From: Plasmopara viticola
Lineage: Eukaryota > Oomycota > Peronosporomycetes > Peronosporales > Peronosporaceae
NCBI GenBank assembly: GCA_001695595.3
Contig: MBPM02000017.1
Location: 682,001 to 746,000 of the forward strand
Direction of reading: 5' to 3'
DNA: 64,000 nucleotides
Below are positions 10,991 through 24,000 of the stretch, piece after piece; position 1 is the stretch's first letter, and the number at the start of each line of letters is the position of its first letter. The position numbers and the translations under genes are program-made. The notes under the pieces are model-generated. The model was not told the origin of the DNA. It saw only the letters and a program-made list of their open reading frames with translations, and ran no database searches.

Positions 10991-13348
10991 CGCTCTCAAT
11001 GCCTTGTTTACGCCCCACTCGCAAGGCAGCAAGTGCCTATAAGCACTGCTCATTATTTAAAATGCCAATTTATGCGCAAGAATAGGTCTTACATGAGCAT
11101 ACTCTTGACTGTATCCTTTATGACATGGAGCAAATGCTGGGGACAACGAGTACCGTTCAGTAACTTTCGTAGCAGCCCACGTTTCGAATCATCGACCTCA
11201 GCTTCATATTTCTCCATTTCAGACATTTATATATTTAGCACTCGACCAGCCCGATTTAGCGTTCGCGCCAATAGTGCTTTTGGTTATAGCGAACCTGATT
11301 TAGAGAACACCAGAGTTCCACTAGAAGTAAATCGTATAGCATCCGACTTCGACGGAGCTAGCATCTATGGCGCATTAGCCATGCTATTGAAGATGAAGTC
11401 AAATTATACCTGGTCTATTATAGAGCAGCGCTTTTCGCTACTAGAGTCAAGACAATTACAGCTAGATTCTTTTGGCATTAAGATGCAGCGATGCTGCTGA
11501 AGCAAAATTAAGCTAGCCTGCTCGAAGCACAGTATATGGCTAATTTCTTTTGACTGTAGAGCGTCGAGCTACTATTAAAAGAAGTCGATGACTAGAGCTC
11601 GACACCGTGGCGCGTTTCAGCTACTTGGCAGCAGGGAGGGTTGCAAATATAGCCGCCTTTATCATGTCTACTAATGAAACCAGCACAGCATCGAGGCGTG
11701 CAGGAGATACGAGATCAACTTGTGAACTAGATTCGGTCGAAGTGTGCAACAGATGTGATTTTAATGATCAGTGAGTTTTAAATCATATATAATTCTAATA
11801 TTTTTATGTGTATAACGTCTGGAGCTATTACGAGTTGGCTCACCCCTTTAGAGTTGTAAGGATTGCTTAGAATTTAATGCATTGTACACGTGGATCCCCT
11901 TCAACCCTAAATAGTGAGCGGTCGCATACCGAAAGTTCGAACGCTTTGATGCTATGTGAACCCTTTTGATGCTTGTCTCTTTTGATAGCCTTTGTCAAAT
12001 GTTATCATAGGTTGGTGCTGAAATCCCTGCAATTTTAAATTGTCACTAACAAATCATCTTAAGTGAGTTTTTTTTTGACTTTTTGACCTCAAATATAAAT
12101 AAAAGCCTCGACTTTCATGTAAATAACTGCCCTTGTAGTTGGTGTCGATGACATCGCTATTTGATTCTTTTTTAGTATCACAAATTTGCTGTTTGCAATC
12201 CTGTTACTATAGACATCCTTAAAGTCCTACCAGTCTACTGCGATTAAAGCTTACACTGCATGTCTGTTACTCCAAACTTGTAGTAGTATCACGCGGCAAC
12301 GTCGTCGTTAAAGTACCTGACGCACATTTGTGCTTGAAATCAATTCCCACTTATCGTTTTCAATGAAGCTTCTAGCACGTTGTATAGCTTGGAATTTCCG
12401 CGTTGTGAATTAAATAGTTGTAGCCGCCTAAGCGTACTTATATGCCAGCATTCTATACCCTTGTTAATAATGAGCAACAACACAATAGATAGTGCAAACA
12501 CAAATCATTTGTCGAATGAAGAGGCATTTACGGCCCAACCACACTTTGATTGTTTTCTCACGGTTACGTCGCAATTGATTGAATGCAGCAAGCCCGAGGC
12601 AATCACGATAATCAAGCCGGATTTTCACAGCTGCCTTTTGGGATCCACAATGAGTGCTTTCTAAGAATTTACTTCGAAAATAGTTTTTTGATAGAATCAC
12701 GGCAACGAGGGAAAAAAGACGTGTAGTCTCATCATCAAGCCAAATGTGAAAAGAACGCCTATCAGTTCAGTGCAGCGCATCGATTGTATGTAATTAGGAT
12801 CCACATCATAGATACGACATTTATTTACTCTACAGTTAACAAAGTAAACAATATTGTTACGTTTGAGAAAAAGGGTCGTGATAAGCAGCAATTAAAGGAG
12901 TTTGCGCAGACGCATAATGAGTTTGTCCGATCACCTACTATATATATAAGGATTATCTAATTCGAAGGTGCTTGAGGCAACATATTTTTAGGAAGTGTAG
13001 AAACAAAGGACGTGAGCGACAACTTTATCAGGCACTCGGAGGATCTCTTTTACTGATACGATACCCGTTTCACGAAAAGGCTTGACTAAGTTTAATATTC
13101 GGGCCCGACTTCAACCGCCGCAGTACGCTCAATCCACCAGCTATTGAAAGTTTAACAAGCAGCTCAGTCCGTAACAACAATATTATTGGTCCTAAAAATT
13201 TTTTACCCTTGTTTGGTAGTACAAAATAAAAAAATTCGATTTTACGTAATTATTTATCCCAATCAGTAGAGGTTCAAAATGTATGTACTAAATGAAGGCG
13301 ATTTTACTATATTTTGATACCTTAAGCCTTCAAATCCTGAATCCTTAT
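10991..13348. other. Gene-free stretch between gypsy remnant and SINE
   Basis: No convincing gene. Parts match 40010-41990 in block 2, for example 12370-12700 against 41140-41420. A dispersed repeat lies at 11577-11752. An ORF at 11033-11500 begins at GTG and has no recognisable domain. Confidence 0.5.
11577..11752 (-). repeat. Dispersed repeat fragment of unknown class
   Basis: Read on the minus strand, it shares CACTTCGACC, then TCCTGCACGCCTCG, GATGCTGTGCTG, CCCTCCCTGCTGCCAA and CGCACCACGGTGT-type blocks with 40465-40625, and more weakly with 16680-16930 and 53315-53590. It could be an old solo LTR, but I see no clear termini. Confidence 0.45.
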
Positions 13349-13360
13349 CAACTTCGCCCT

Positions 13361-13686
13361 TGTATTGTATTGTATTACGTTATCGCGTTGCCAAGTTATG
13401 CACGTGCTAGGCTCTATGGCTAGTCCACGGCATAGAGTGGTGTCCGCATACGTCGAGTCTCGTTCGGCGGGCAGTGCAGCCAGCACCGAGGCCGTGAGGG
13501 TCTTCCATTATTTTGTGTACTTCTGACTTGGTAAGAGCCCAGGTGGCGCCCTGGTGCTGGAGACCGTCGCGTCGAGGGTGAGACTCGTTAGAGACCTGCA
13601 GATGCCCGGGAGCACCTGCCCGAAGCGCGCGAGCATTAAGCCCCCGCGCTTGGAAGGAGGGCGTCACCCCAACCTTTTCCGAAAAA
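13361..13686 (-). mobile_element. SINE-like retroposon, copy 3 (reverse)
   Basis: 326-bp copy in reverse orientation, flanked by a perfect 12-bp target duplication CAACTTCGCCCT (13349-13360 and 13687-13698). The minus strand begins TTTTTCGGAAAAGGTTGG and ends with ATACA units. The related stretch of block 2 near 42040 lacks the element. Confidence 0.88.
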
Positions 13687-14276
13687 CAACTTCGCCCTGA
13701 TCCATCAAATCAAGGATGTATTGACTTTAAGGCATCGCTGAAACATGATCAGGTTCGCGTTGACAACAAGCAACTACCGGTGAGCGTAAAAAGAAAAAGC
13801 CAGTGTGCATCAGATCTTTGCCAACAAAGTCTAGACTTAGAATCATTTTGTATCGTAGCCGGATTTGCCAAGATCAATGCATCAAAACTTGACCTATTAA
13901 GCATCACTATAGCAATCGGTGAAGAGCGTTATATAGTCACATCAGAATATCAAGATTGTCAAAGACAGTGGCTCGATTTCGATAGATAATAAGTTAACTC
14001 TTTTATCCGACGGCGCCATCTTGAGGTCATACCAAAAGAACGTAAAGTTGAATCTAGTGATGATCATGCTTGCTGAGGGCCTGATACTGTAGTCACGATC
14101 ATATGCTTCAACACTGATAAATACAAAAGATAAATCTTGAGGAACTTTGTGATGTCTTCATTAGGCTAGTGAAAAATATAAAACAACTTACATTAATTTT
14201 GAGGCTTAGAAGACTGAGGAGGGTCAAAGTTCGCCAAAAGTGTCCACCCTTGATGTCGAGAAAATTCGAGAGACGC

Positions 14277-15754
14277 TTAATGAATTTTTACATTCTTCTT
14301 CTGAAAGAGGTGTCCGTCCCGTTGCAATGTTTGTGTCACGCGCGATTCTTGCCTAGTCGAGGGATTGGTAAGGTACTTGAGAATATCATTTGCTATTTCT
14401 TGCATACCCGGATATTTCCAAAGCCATCGAAGCAATCCCACAATCTCTCCAAAGGAATAATGTTTACACAATAAATCAAACAATTTTCGGTTTGTTAAGT
14501 GCTTTCTCGCTCGGTAAAGATTCACAAACAAAATTCCCTGCAAGAACTTGAGATCACCAGGTACAGACTTTCCTGATGTGACCAGTTGTCTGGAAAAGTA
14601 TTGAGGTGACGTGCCGTTATGCAACCAGAGCCACCTCATCAACAATGCTTGCAAATTTCTTGCGTGGATTCCAAAGCCAAAATGTGGCGCCGTGTCAAAT
14701 ATCTGATGAATGAGTTGTGAGTCAAGCAACTTCGTCACACTTATCCACGAAGACTGTTTGGCCAAAAAACGAAGAAATTCGTCGTGGTAAAAAAATGTCT
14801 ACCGGATCCCTTTAATCACATTATTCCAGTACACGCCAACATTTTGAGCCACAAAGGAAACTTGCCAACGTCGTCATGGGAACCAACACGCAAAATATCG
14901 AAAATGGATTTTGACGATACTCGACCTTGCAGCCAATCAAGAAAAACTAGCTGCTCTGTGTCCGACTTCAATACAAAAAACAGCTGCATGCCTTTAGCCA
15001 ACTTTTCTAGGTCCGATTTGTGTCGAAGCCATTTAAATAGTGCGACCACTTCCCGACGCGAATCAGATGGTGTCAATTTATGTGAAAGAGATGCAAAAGA
15101 CGAGTCCTTTTTCAACTGCAAATTTATCCACCAAAAATGTAAATGGCTCCTTGTCGTCAAATTATCCGTGACTTGTGGCCGTGTCACTCTTGGCCATTCA
15201 AATCGTACCCACGCCACCCACACGTTGCCTGTACTTTTCCACATAGTCAAAGCACCAGAAAAGTGTGCGGTCGTACTTTAGCGTGTTAGAAAATATATGG
15301 GATTCACTTTCATGTATCGAAATATATGAGCAGGGCTTTTGCGGGCGTGAGGACACCAATATTTAATACCATTGATCTCCCAGGAGGTACCTGGCGTCTC
15401 AATTGAATCTCTCCCTTTAATGTTTGGTGGGCCACGTCATCTAACATTTTATCTATCTCACCGCTCGACTGCGCCTTTGATGCCATGTGACGGAAGTGAC
15501 GTAATCTTAAGTCCAAGTGCATGGCTCGTGTCTGGAGGCTCTTTATGATCCAAGCAACAAAGCGCTCCTCTCACATAGTTTTCGATTCATTGTTCCTGTC
15601 AAAATTAAAAGTGCTTTTCTCAGGTGCAACACTGTACTTTTTCGGAGGAAGTAATTGTGTCCGGCTCCTCATCTCGTCCTGCATTTAAGCTGAGCGCGAG
15701 ACAGATACTAATATCAACAAGACTGATGGATATAGTACGTACCAAGACCAGCAT
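14277..15754 (-). pseudogene. Broken WY/LWY effector gene (paralogue of 43542-45080)
   Basis: The minus strand still encodes recognisable pieces of the effector at 43542-45080. An N-terminal signal peptide starts at the ATG at 15754 (LVLVRTISISLVD), followed by DEEPDTI. Middle pieces follow (ALGLKIT, SPAHIFRYMKV). Two long C-terminal stretches come last. One covers 14816-15250 with FKWLRHKS and WLQGRVSSKSIFDIL. The other covers 14277-14765 with WLWLHNGTSPQYF and GDLKFLQGILFVNLY. Between them are an in-frame TGA soon after the secretion region (near 15620), several more stops around 15250-15600, and a frameshift near 14770-14816. The terminal basic cluster is reduced. It is probably untranslatable as a whole. 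The surrounding sequence matches block 2, so this is the decayed partner of that gene. Confidence 0.9.
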
Positions 15755-15791
15755 GCACTTAGAGGTCCTCGTATTGCTTACGTCTGCACGC

Positions 15792-15805
15792 AAATTTGAG
15801 AATGG
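15792..15805 (-). promoter_or_regulatory. Oomycete Inr-like core promoter (pseudogene)
   Basis: The minus strand reads CCATTCTCAAATTT, one mismatch from YCATTYYNCAWTTT, 37 bp upstream of the former start codon. The promoter core has outlived the reading frame. Confidence 0.5.
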
Positions 15806-15950
15806 ATGGAAAACAGAAACAAAAAGTAGCAAAAGTTGAAGCAACTAACGAACGATCTCCACAATCCCGTTTTTTTACCAGACCTACTACTTTGCTGTTC
15901 ATCCTAGCACACACTGCCAGAAGGTACATAAGATTTAAACCAAGGCATCT

Positions 15951-18507
15951 CACTAGGGTCGGACAATAAAATTGGTAAATTAACTTGCAATTGAAACTTT
16001 AACAACTAAAGATAAAGTAAATTAAATTACTTTATGCAACAGAGTTCTGCAGCCACAGCATTTAGATGACCTGGGAGGGAGCTTAGTAAAAGATTGTGCT
16101 TAATCTTTTATGACAGGATAGATCGGCAAGGCAAGTCTGTTACATTTAAGTGCCGTGCTTATGTACACTTTGTGTGGTATCAAGCGCCGACAACCATGAT
16201 ATACATAATCACCGCAAATAAATGTGTAATGCGATTGCGTCGCACGAACAGTGAATCAGCACGTGCTCAATTATATCCTGAACAGTTTTCATTTCATTTC
16301 GATATTAAGAGGACGAAGGCTCAGAGCTAAAAAAAAATAATGCAAGACAACGAAGCAGTGGACCATGCTGCAAACACTAAATAATTAATAAAAAAGTATC
16401 TCTTGGAATTATGCAGCTATATTCCAAGGCCCTTTGAGAAATACTGACTGTTAGATTCATCTTGAAGGATACAAGGAGCTTTATATAGCTGCTCTTGGAA
16501 GACAATGTGGCCATTCACGCGAGAGACACTTTGTCGTCAAATATTACTCGAGCCATACAAGGAGTAGCTACGAGCTGTGGTCATTGGTAGGGATTTACTA
16601 CACAACTGAATATTATGATAATTGCGTACAACCTGATTTTTTCTCTGAGTATGATCGTCATCCACATATAATTCAGCAAGTGATCTCATGTCTCCACTCC
16701 TTCTCTACGCAAGATGCTGTGCTGAACCCGTTCTACCTAGTAGCACTTGGAGTCAGTTGCACGGAATCTGTACTTTCCGCAAAGGCTCCAAAGTAGACCG
16801 AATTACCTTCCTGCATCTATCGGTCGCGCACTTTGTACTACTTAAAAACCTTGTTGGTCTTAGTGATCCTGGGGAGAGCAGCCCTCATTGGTGCCAAGCC
16901 GCTGTAACGCACCACGATGTTTAAGATTTGGTAAAATAGTTATTCTCTAAATTTTAGGCATCACAGGCTCCTTAGTATGTATTGGAGGCTGTCCACACGC
17001 AACACCTCCGTTAAATGCGCTATCCGCGCGTCGACACTTGCTTAGTGAATTACAGTCTGCTAAGTAAGAAATGTATTTGTTGTTACCACTAGATTTGTGA
17101 GCTCAGTCTAAAAAAAAGTTATACATCGGACTTTAAACGGTCTTGGAAGGGCATGAGTCGCTGTACAAAATAAAAATTCCGAAACGATGTGAACCACTGA
17201 AGAGGTATTTTTATTTCAGCACTCCGAGCATCTTACGATTCCTTTGATGCCCCTGAGGCCTCTTCAAAGCGCTAATATCACCCTTGGTCTTGCCGGTGAG
17301 TGCCCATACGGCGCTTATATTTCTCGGTGCATTGCCCATAGAGCTGGGAGGCCGTGAGCCTGTAAGGCTTTACACTGTAAGGTACCGGTCGACCTTAAAA
17401 ATTACGTACGAGCATCATTTACGGTTTGTTATCGAATTGAGACGGTCATCAAACGGCCGAGCCAGAGCCACTTCAAATCGCTCATATGACTTCATGATGC
17501 GGGATGACCAAAGACGATTTTGTCGCCCATAAGACCACCTCTGCTTCACGAAGCTCTCCACATAAAATTGTTGCTGGTGTTGACGGCCAAGGAGTGTCAA
17601 AGGAGAGCGTTCCTGCTTCGTCCTGACACCTTCTTCATGAGATGCGCTAGCTCCTAAGCGACCGGATTTACGATTACTCTAGAGGTGACCAGGTTGCGGT
17701 CGCTATGGTGTGCTTTGGGACGTTGTGGGGAGATGAAAGTTGCTAGTAACATATTTAGGAGCCCCGAGTGCTAAGAGTCTCAGATTGAAGCCGTCAAAAA
17801 ATCGTTAATTTGTCGCTTTTCTTTGGGATTCGTCGTGGTATTGTATTTGCACGTTAAGATAGGGTCCATTTTCGTTTTTAAAGTTTACGCACTCAGCGTC
17901 AATCCCGAAGGCAAAAAAATCACAAAGGTGAGTCGGTGCCGATCCATCAAGTAAGTAGAATGTACTTTAGAGTCACAGATGCAAAAAGGCGGCAGGAGGT
18001 TAAGCTGGAACATCTCAAAGGCTCATTTTGAGTCGGGAATCGGCTGTGAGATAGTCACATAACCCCTCGCCCGCTGCGCTTGTGCCTCCAGCCGCTGAAT
18101 TTACCTAAGAAACGTACAGGATTTGTCGTCTTTACTCTACTCGATTCATATTGGTTACAAACTGCGAAAGATTTATCAATTATGGCACCCCAGGCCGGCT
18201 CTTGGCTCTTGAACATCATGTATTTCTTTTCGAACACGACCGATGAGTCTGACGACAGGGCAATCTCGTATCCTTGGTCAATGAGATCAATTTGACAGCG
18301 TTGTCGGTAGTCTTGGGTTTCTTTGCAGCCTTAGCGGACTACGAGCGGCGAGTGCTCACTTAGTGCATGTGTGACCACCAGGCCTTGTGAGAGACATACT
18401 AGATTTGTGCAACCCCGTTTCAGGCTGCCCGATCAAAACGTTCGCGTGCTTGCATCCACATAAGTTAAACCCTCAAAGCGTTTTGTCGATGAGAAATCAA
18501 CTCACAG
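15951..18507. other. Gene-free stretch between blocks
   Basis: No supported gene. ORFs here are short and lack domains. A weak member of the dispersed repeat family lies at 16680-16930. If the block duplication extends left of the window, part of this stretch may correspond to sequence before position 1. Confidence 0.4.
16680..16930 (+). repeat. Dispersed repeat fragment of unknown class
   Basis: Diverged member of the family at 40465-40625 and 53315-53590. It shares the GATGCTGTGCTG block, a TAGTAGCACTTGGAGT-type block, GGTCTTAGTGA and a terminal CTGTAACGCACCACG block. Confidence 0.4.
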
Positions 18508-19249
18508 CATACTCCGTCAACCTCATGACCGGCCCAATAAAATTAACCAATTATGCCGCTAGTGCATCGTTGGGTCTTAATGTCGACAGAATATAAAAGA
18601 CACAAGCCAAATTACAGTGTTTGAACGCCATGCGGCTTCCCGACGCTAGTAAACTATGCTGTGAAAAGCAACTTGATCGCTTGTAATGCATAATTGCATG
18701 ACGGTCATTTTATCACCCTCTGTTCAAAAAATACAAGATAAAGCCGTATAATTAAGTTTGACCGGCCGAGTCAGCATCACAGGGTAAAGAAGGTATTCTG
18801 CTTTCCTCGAGGAAGTCCGAGCCCAAATCGCTAGTCTGCGCCTTGCTACGCTATGCTCAGTAATTAAAGAAGATCCTGGCTTACACACTTATGATTGTAA
18901 ACAAGAAAGTCACGCTTTCGGCAAAGTGCATTCTCATAGTCGCGCTCACCTGAGCCACACACTCGAAAGTTCGCGCATCGCACGCCGCGTATTTGCAAGT
19001 GACCAGTTATCTCGCTGCGTTTACGTTACCGTGATCCGATCAAGTGCTTGTTCTTGACGAATCAAAGCTTGCAGCTAATAAATTGATGTAACACAAGAGT
19101 AATAGAGTGGTATGAATATCACCTGATTCTAAATTCGTGGGAAAACTCCATCGATTGTACTTTTCCAAACGGCTATGATATAAAAAATCCAGCCTCGATG
19201 AACGCACACCGTGATGAACGCACAGCTTCAAAATACAGGTTTTTATCTC

Positions 19250-20410
19250 TACACGAGCTATGCGGACCGCTGTGCTCGTTTGGTAGATTAACTAGTCAAA
19301 GACTTGGTGCTGGTGTTGTGATCCGTTCCGATGCTAATATAGCCTCACAAAGCGTCTTAGAATGACAAATTGCTTCTAAGCGCTGAACGTCAAATTACAA
19401 GAGGCTGTACTATTTGCTTGTAACACACAACAGCTTTAGCGAAGTAATATGCGAGTCGGAAAGAAATTTTAATGCGGCTCTGCTCGGCCAAAGCCTCGTC
19501 GATTTCCAGCTGTTTGTCCTGCAACCTACGATCCGCATTATCGTGAACAATTTCTCTGCAACAGTCACCAGGTACTCCGGGATGAGCTTTTCTTTGAACT
19601 CAATGTCTTTGCCTTTATCGGCGAGAACCGTAGATCTGCACATTTGCTGTTTAACGTTAGCAAAGGCGTTAAAGCTAACAGAATTCTCAAGCAAAAGTCG
19701 AACTAGACGTCCCGTGTATTTTTATAATCCGCCTAATGAAGTACTGGATTTGTTACTAACGGTGGTGTCGCGCAAAAAAGCACACTACAAATCAGTGTCA
19801 TCCGCTCACATTATTGAAAAGAGGTGAAAAAACGAGTTTTCAGCATCTTGCGACAGAATTCTTTCTCTTTGCCATGATATAGCTGGCGACTGATCACTGA
19901 TGTATGTGTTCTAGAGAGGTGATTAACTCGCTCTGTCTGTATATCGATCTGCTGACGGTTCGCTGTGGACAAACCCACCATAATTAGAAGCACCACAAGA
20001 CACGAACACAAAAGAATTCTGAAGGCTGGGTACCCAGTCCGAAACGACTCGTTCTGAGTCCGTGCCATCTGAAGACACATCCAAGTACACTTCTGCTGTC
20101 CACCTTGTTCGTTGGTATAGGACATACGCTTTAGGACTACTAACAGCGCAATTGTGACGGCAGGCATGCCAATGCGTGGCCGCATTGGGTGGACGTTCTA
20201 CCTACTAGCACAATGTGCGCACCCACTCATATGTACTACAATTTGGTCGATCAATGGTGATGCTTGCCAATCCATGAGCTACCTGCTAACTGAGATATTT
20301 ACCAAGCAATGGATTGCAAGACTCAGTATTCGCAAACCCTTTTTTTCATGTGGACCCACTGCACGTGGTGGTCGCCTTTATCGGTGGTGTAATATAACAT
20401 AGCAAGAGCC
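19250..20410 (-). mobile_element. Decayed Ty3/gypsy retrotransposon remnant (block 2)
   Basis: Block 2 counterpart of 780-1840. The minus strand at 19922-19975 encodes GLSTANRQQIDIQTERVN, a degenerate Ty3/gypsy integrase signature. The surrounding frame is open for about 120 codons but then breaks, and no LTR is recognisable. Confidence 0.6.
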
Positions 20411-20791
20411 AACGCGGATTTGCGTCTAATCGCACCGACGCTTTTAATTAAATGAAAGGATGCCGTTATTGCTCGTCTAAATCCCTTTCGCTCGCTTGCT
20501 TTACTTCCCAGCTAATTGGTCTTTGTCAATCTGCTTAGCATTCGATCCTATGTGTACTTCATGGATACGTGCGACAGTTTTAGTTCGAGTACCAGGCTAG
20601 TTTATAGCTATATTTTTGTGTTCTGCCTAAACGAAGTATGCTTTATACAGCATATGCATGTATAAATTGTTATACGACGTGCGATGACTATCGTCTTATA
20701 GTTGACAAAGCGCAATTATATTTTTCGCTTATCGCAATATAATCTTATGAATTATTCAGCTAAAGTGCGACGCTGCAGAGCATAAAGTTGG

Positions 20792-21050
20792 TGCTAAAAA
20801 GGTCGAAGTGAGCACTAGTTGGCAAAATGCGAAGCAAATTTATTCATAAGATCCTTAGTTCGCAACTACATGCTACATCTAAGCCAAAGATTTATCGAAG
20901 CCAATCAACAATGACTCATCATCCGGGCGCAATCTTCCCATCTCAAAATCGATTTTCTGCCGATCTTGAATCCGCTCCTTCGAGTAGTCATCAACTGATT
21001 GCAGAAACCAGTACTTACCGATATGTAGTTCAGCAGCATCTTTGACAACA
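20792..21050 (-). repeat. Copia element 1, 3' LTR (left)
   Basis: 259 bp, starting TGCTAAAAAGGTCGAAGTG and ending GACAACA on the plus strand. The second base of the usual TGTT start has changed to TGCT. It lacks about 21 bp present in the other LTR. Confidence 0.9.
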
Positions 21051-21059
21051 CTCCCACTC

Positions 21060-24000
21060 GACTCGGCAAAGGCGACGACTTGTTAGAGCGTAGAACATCG
21101 AACAGCGCAGAGAGAATTGTCTTCGTCATTATGTCGGGCAGCATGTCTTGCGTAGGGATGTACTCAAGATTAACTTGGCCGTCCTTAACCTTTTCTCGCA
21201 CGATGGGGTAGCGAATGTCGATGTGTTTTGTGCGCTTGTGAAATTCTGGATTTTTGGGTGACGCAATAGAACCTTGATTGTCCTCGAACCTTTTGACAGA
21301 CTCATTTGGAGTCATCTCACCAAGCTCACACAGAGATACCTTGAGCCAAACTGCTTCTTGAGTGGCCTCTGATAAATATAAATACTCCGCCTCTGTTGAG
21401 GAAAGCGCCGCACTTTGTTGCTTTTTATTTCGCCAGCTAATGCATCCATTGTTCAGTGTAAATACATATTACCGCTTGGACTTCGGCGAGACTCGATGTC
21501 TCCAGCCCAGTCTGCATCCGAATACCCAAGTAGCTTAGCCGGACCGCATCTTGTGTACTGGAGTCCATTCGTTTCCGTTGCAACTAAGTATCGCAGCACG
21601 CGCTTGAGAGCTTGCCAATGCGTCGGACACAGATCAGCACCAAACTGGCTTCGAACTCCCACAGCCGAGCAAGGTCTGGTCTCGTCGCAACCATAAGGTA
21701 CATTGTGCCACCAAGACAACTTCGATAAGGCATATACTTCATCGTATCTTCATGCTTGCGGCCACGTTCACACATGTTCTTTGTCAGCTTGAGCCCTTCT
21801 TCCTGAGGCGTCTTGACAGGGTTGCTACCTTGCATGCCAAATTTGCTCAGAATTGACTTGAGAGACGTGGTTTGCCGCATCGTGACTCGACCGGATACTT
21901 GGTCTTGACCGATTTCCATACCGAGAAAATAATTGAGCTCGCCAAGATCAGTCTTCTAAACCGGCCGCTTAGCGCACGCTTGGTGGAGACAATGAGCGAG
22001 TTATTACTGCTTGCTACTATAGATCATCCACGTATAGCACAACAATCACCATATCGTCGTAAACGCGCTTGGTGTGCACACAGTGATCGGACTCACACCT
22101 GCTGAAGCTCATCTTGATCATAAAGTCGTCGATGTTTTTATTCCACATGCGCGATGACTGCTTAAGACTGTACAACGACCGCTTCAGCTTACATACATGA
22201 CCTTGCTTGTCTTCGCTGACAAATCCTTCAGGCTGCTGCATATAACTTTCTTCATTCAGAACTCTTCGTTAAAGAAGGCAGTCTTCACCTATATCTGATG
22301 CAGCATCAAACCGTACTTGGCAGCCATGCTCAGCGCGATGAGAATTGAAGTAAACTTCGCCACCGGCGCAAATGTCTCCTCATAATCGACTCCGAACTTC
22401 TCTAAAAATTATTTGACAACGAATCGCACCTTCAACCGCTCGATAATTCTGTCCTGGCTTTTTTTGACCCGAAACACCCATCTGCAGCCGATCGCTTTGC
22501 ATCCCTTAGGCAGAGGAATAACATCCCAATCTTGTTTTTGTGGAGTGACTCTAGCTCCGAATCGCATGCAACTTTCCATTGACCTGCGTCGCAAATTTCC
22601 ATCGCCGACTTAAACGTTGTCGGCATTTCTCCCACTGAATACACGACGTGGGCTGCTTCGTAGCCCTCTTCGCAAATTGAAGCAAGAGCCGACATTTCTT
22701 CGAGTGTCGAGCGTTGATATTTAAGCACATGACGCTTGGGCTGCGGAACCTCAGTCGCTTTTTCCAGTGATTGAGTACGAGTGTGCCGCTTGCTTCCTAG
22801 TTCAAGGTCCGTACTTGTGTCTTGTGCCTCAGTCTGCTCTGCTTCAGACTCTTTCTCGTCGTCCGTCCTTATTTTTTCATCCTCATCATGAGTCTCGACG
22901 ATAGTGCTCTTATTCTCGTAAGTCGTTCTCTCACTGTCAAAAGTGTCTTTCTTGAACTGAACATCGCGACTCATGACAATTTGACCAGTCGACAAGTCTT
23001 CGAAACGATACGTCTATTGGTGCTCCAAATAGCCCAAAAATCGACAAAATATGGCCTTTGCATTCAATTCCGAGAGCTTTTCTTTTGGAACATGCACGAA
23101 CGCGTAACAACCAGATACTTTCAAGTTGGCTAACAGCGGTTCCTTGGCTGTCCAAAGCTCGTAAGGTGACGTTTGGTGCTCGATAGCACGCGATGGACAC
23201 CAATTTCGAAGAAACATTGCCGTCATAACTGCTTCTCCCCAGTAGTGTTTAGCGAGGCCCGCGTGCTCCAACATGCACCGTGTGCATTCCACAGGCGTCC
23301 GATTCTTACGCTCCGCAACTCCGTTTAGTTGTGGTGTGTACGGCGGTGTATACTTGAGCACAATTCCATTATCCGAGCAAAACTTGGCCATTCTCGCGGA
23401 TGCATTCTCGCCACCATTGTCACTGCGAAGAGATTTTACGCGTTTGCCGGTCTGCTTTTTTGCGAATGCCACAAAGTTGGCGAACTTGTCCACGACTTCT
23501 GACTTGCTCTTGATCAGGTAGACGACGCAATATCCGGACTTTTCGTTGATGAAAGTCACGAAGTAGCGCTTGCCACTAAATGCTGAGGTCTGCATGGGGC
23601 CGCACATACCGCTGTGTAAAACTTCTAGAAGCTCGTTCGCTCGATTCGTCGACGTCGATTGGAACTGTACACGAGTCTGCTTACCCAGTGCACAGCCATT
23701 TCAAATCTCCCACTTGTTCACAGACGTCATGTCGAGACCAATGGCAAGATTCTCTTTAACAATTGCGTTCAGTCCGTCATGACCAATAAGACCAAGTCGA
23801 AGATGCCACAAATATGAGGCCTCCTCGTTACTTGTCACAGACTTGACTGTATTTACTTCTTTTCGAACAACTGGAGTTATGTGCAGCCGAAACAGTCTTC
23901 TTCCTTCGCGCGCATCGATTTTCCACTCGACACCTTTTGTTTCGGCAGAGTATCCTTCCTTGTCGAAAATCACAGGCCTAATGTCCTTAGTGAAGCGACC

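Larger units (their letters stand above)
1..15950. repeat. Segmental duplication, block 1
   Basis: This stretch is colinear with block 2 (about 18508-45270). Matching landmarks are the opening sequence (1-120 against 18508-18640), a gypsy remnant, about 2 kb of non-coding sequence, the plus-strand effector gene, its 3' flank, a second gypsy remnant, and a minus-strand effector locus. It begins at or before the window edge, so the true left end is unknown. Similarity fades near 15940, just upstream of the pseudogene. The boundaries come from reading by eye, without an alignment. Confidence 0.85.

Noticed and set aside
11033..11500. 155-codon plus-strand frame
   Set aside because: It begins at GTG, has no domain, is not conserved as a frame in block 2, and lies next to gypsy remnant sequence.
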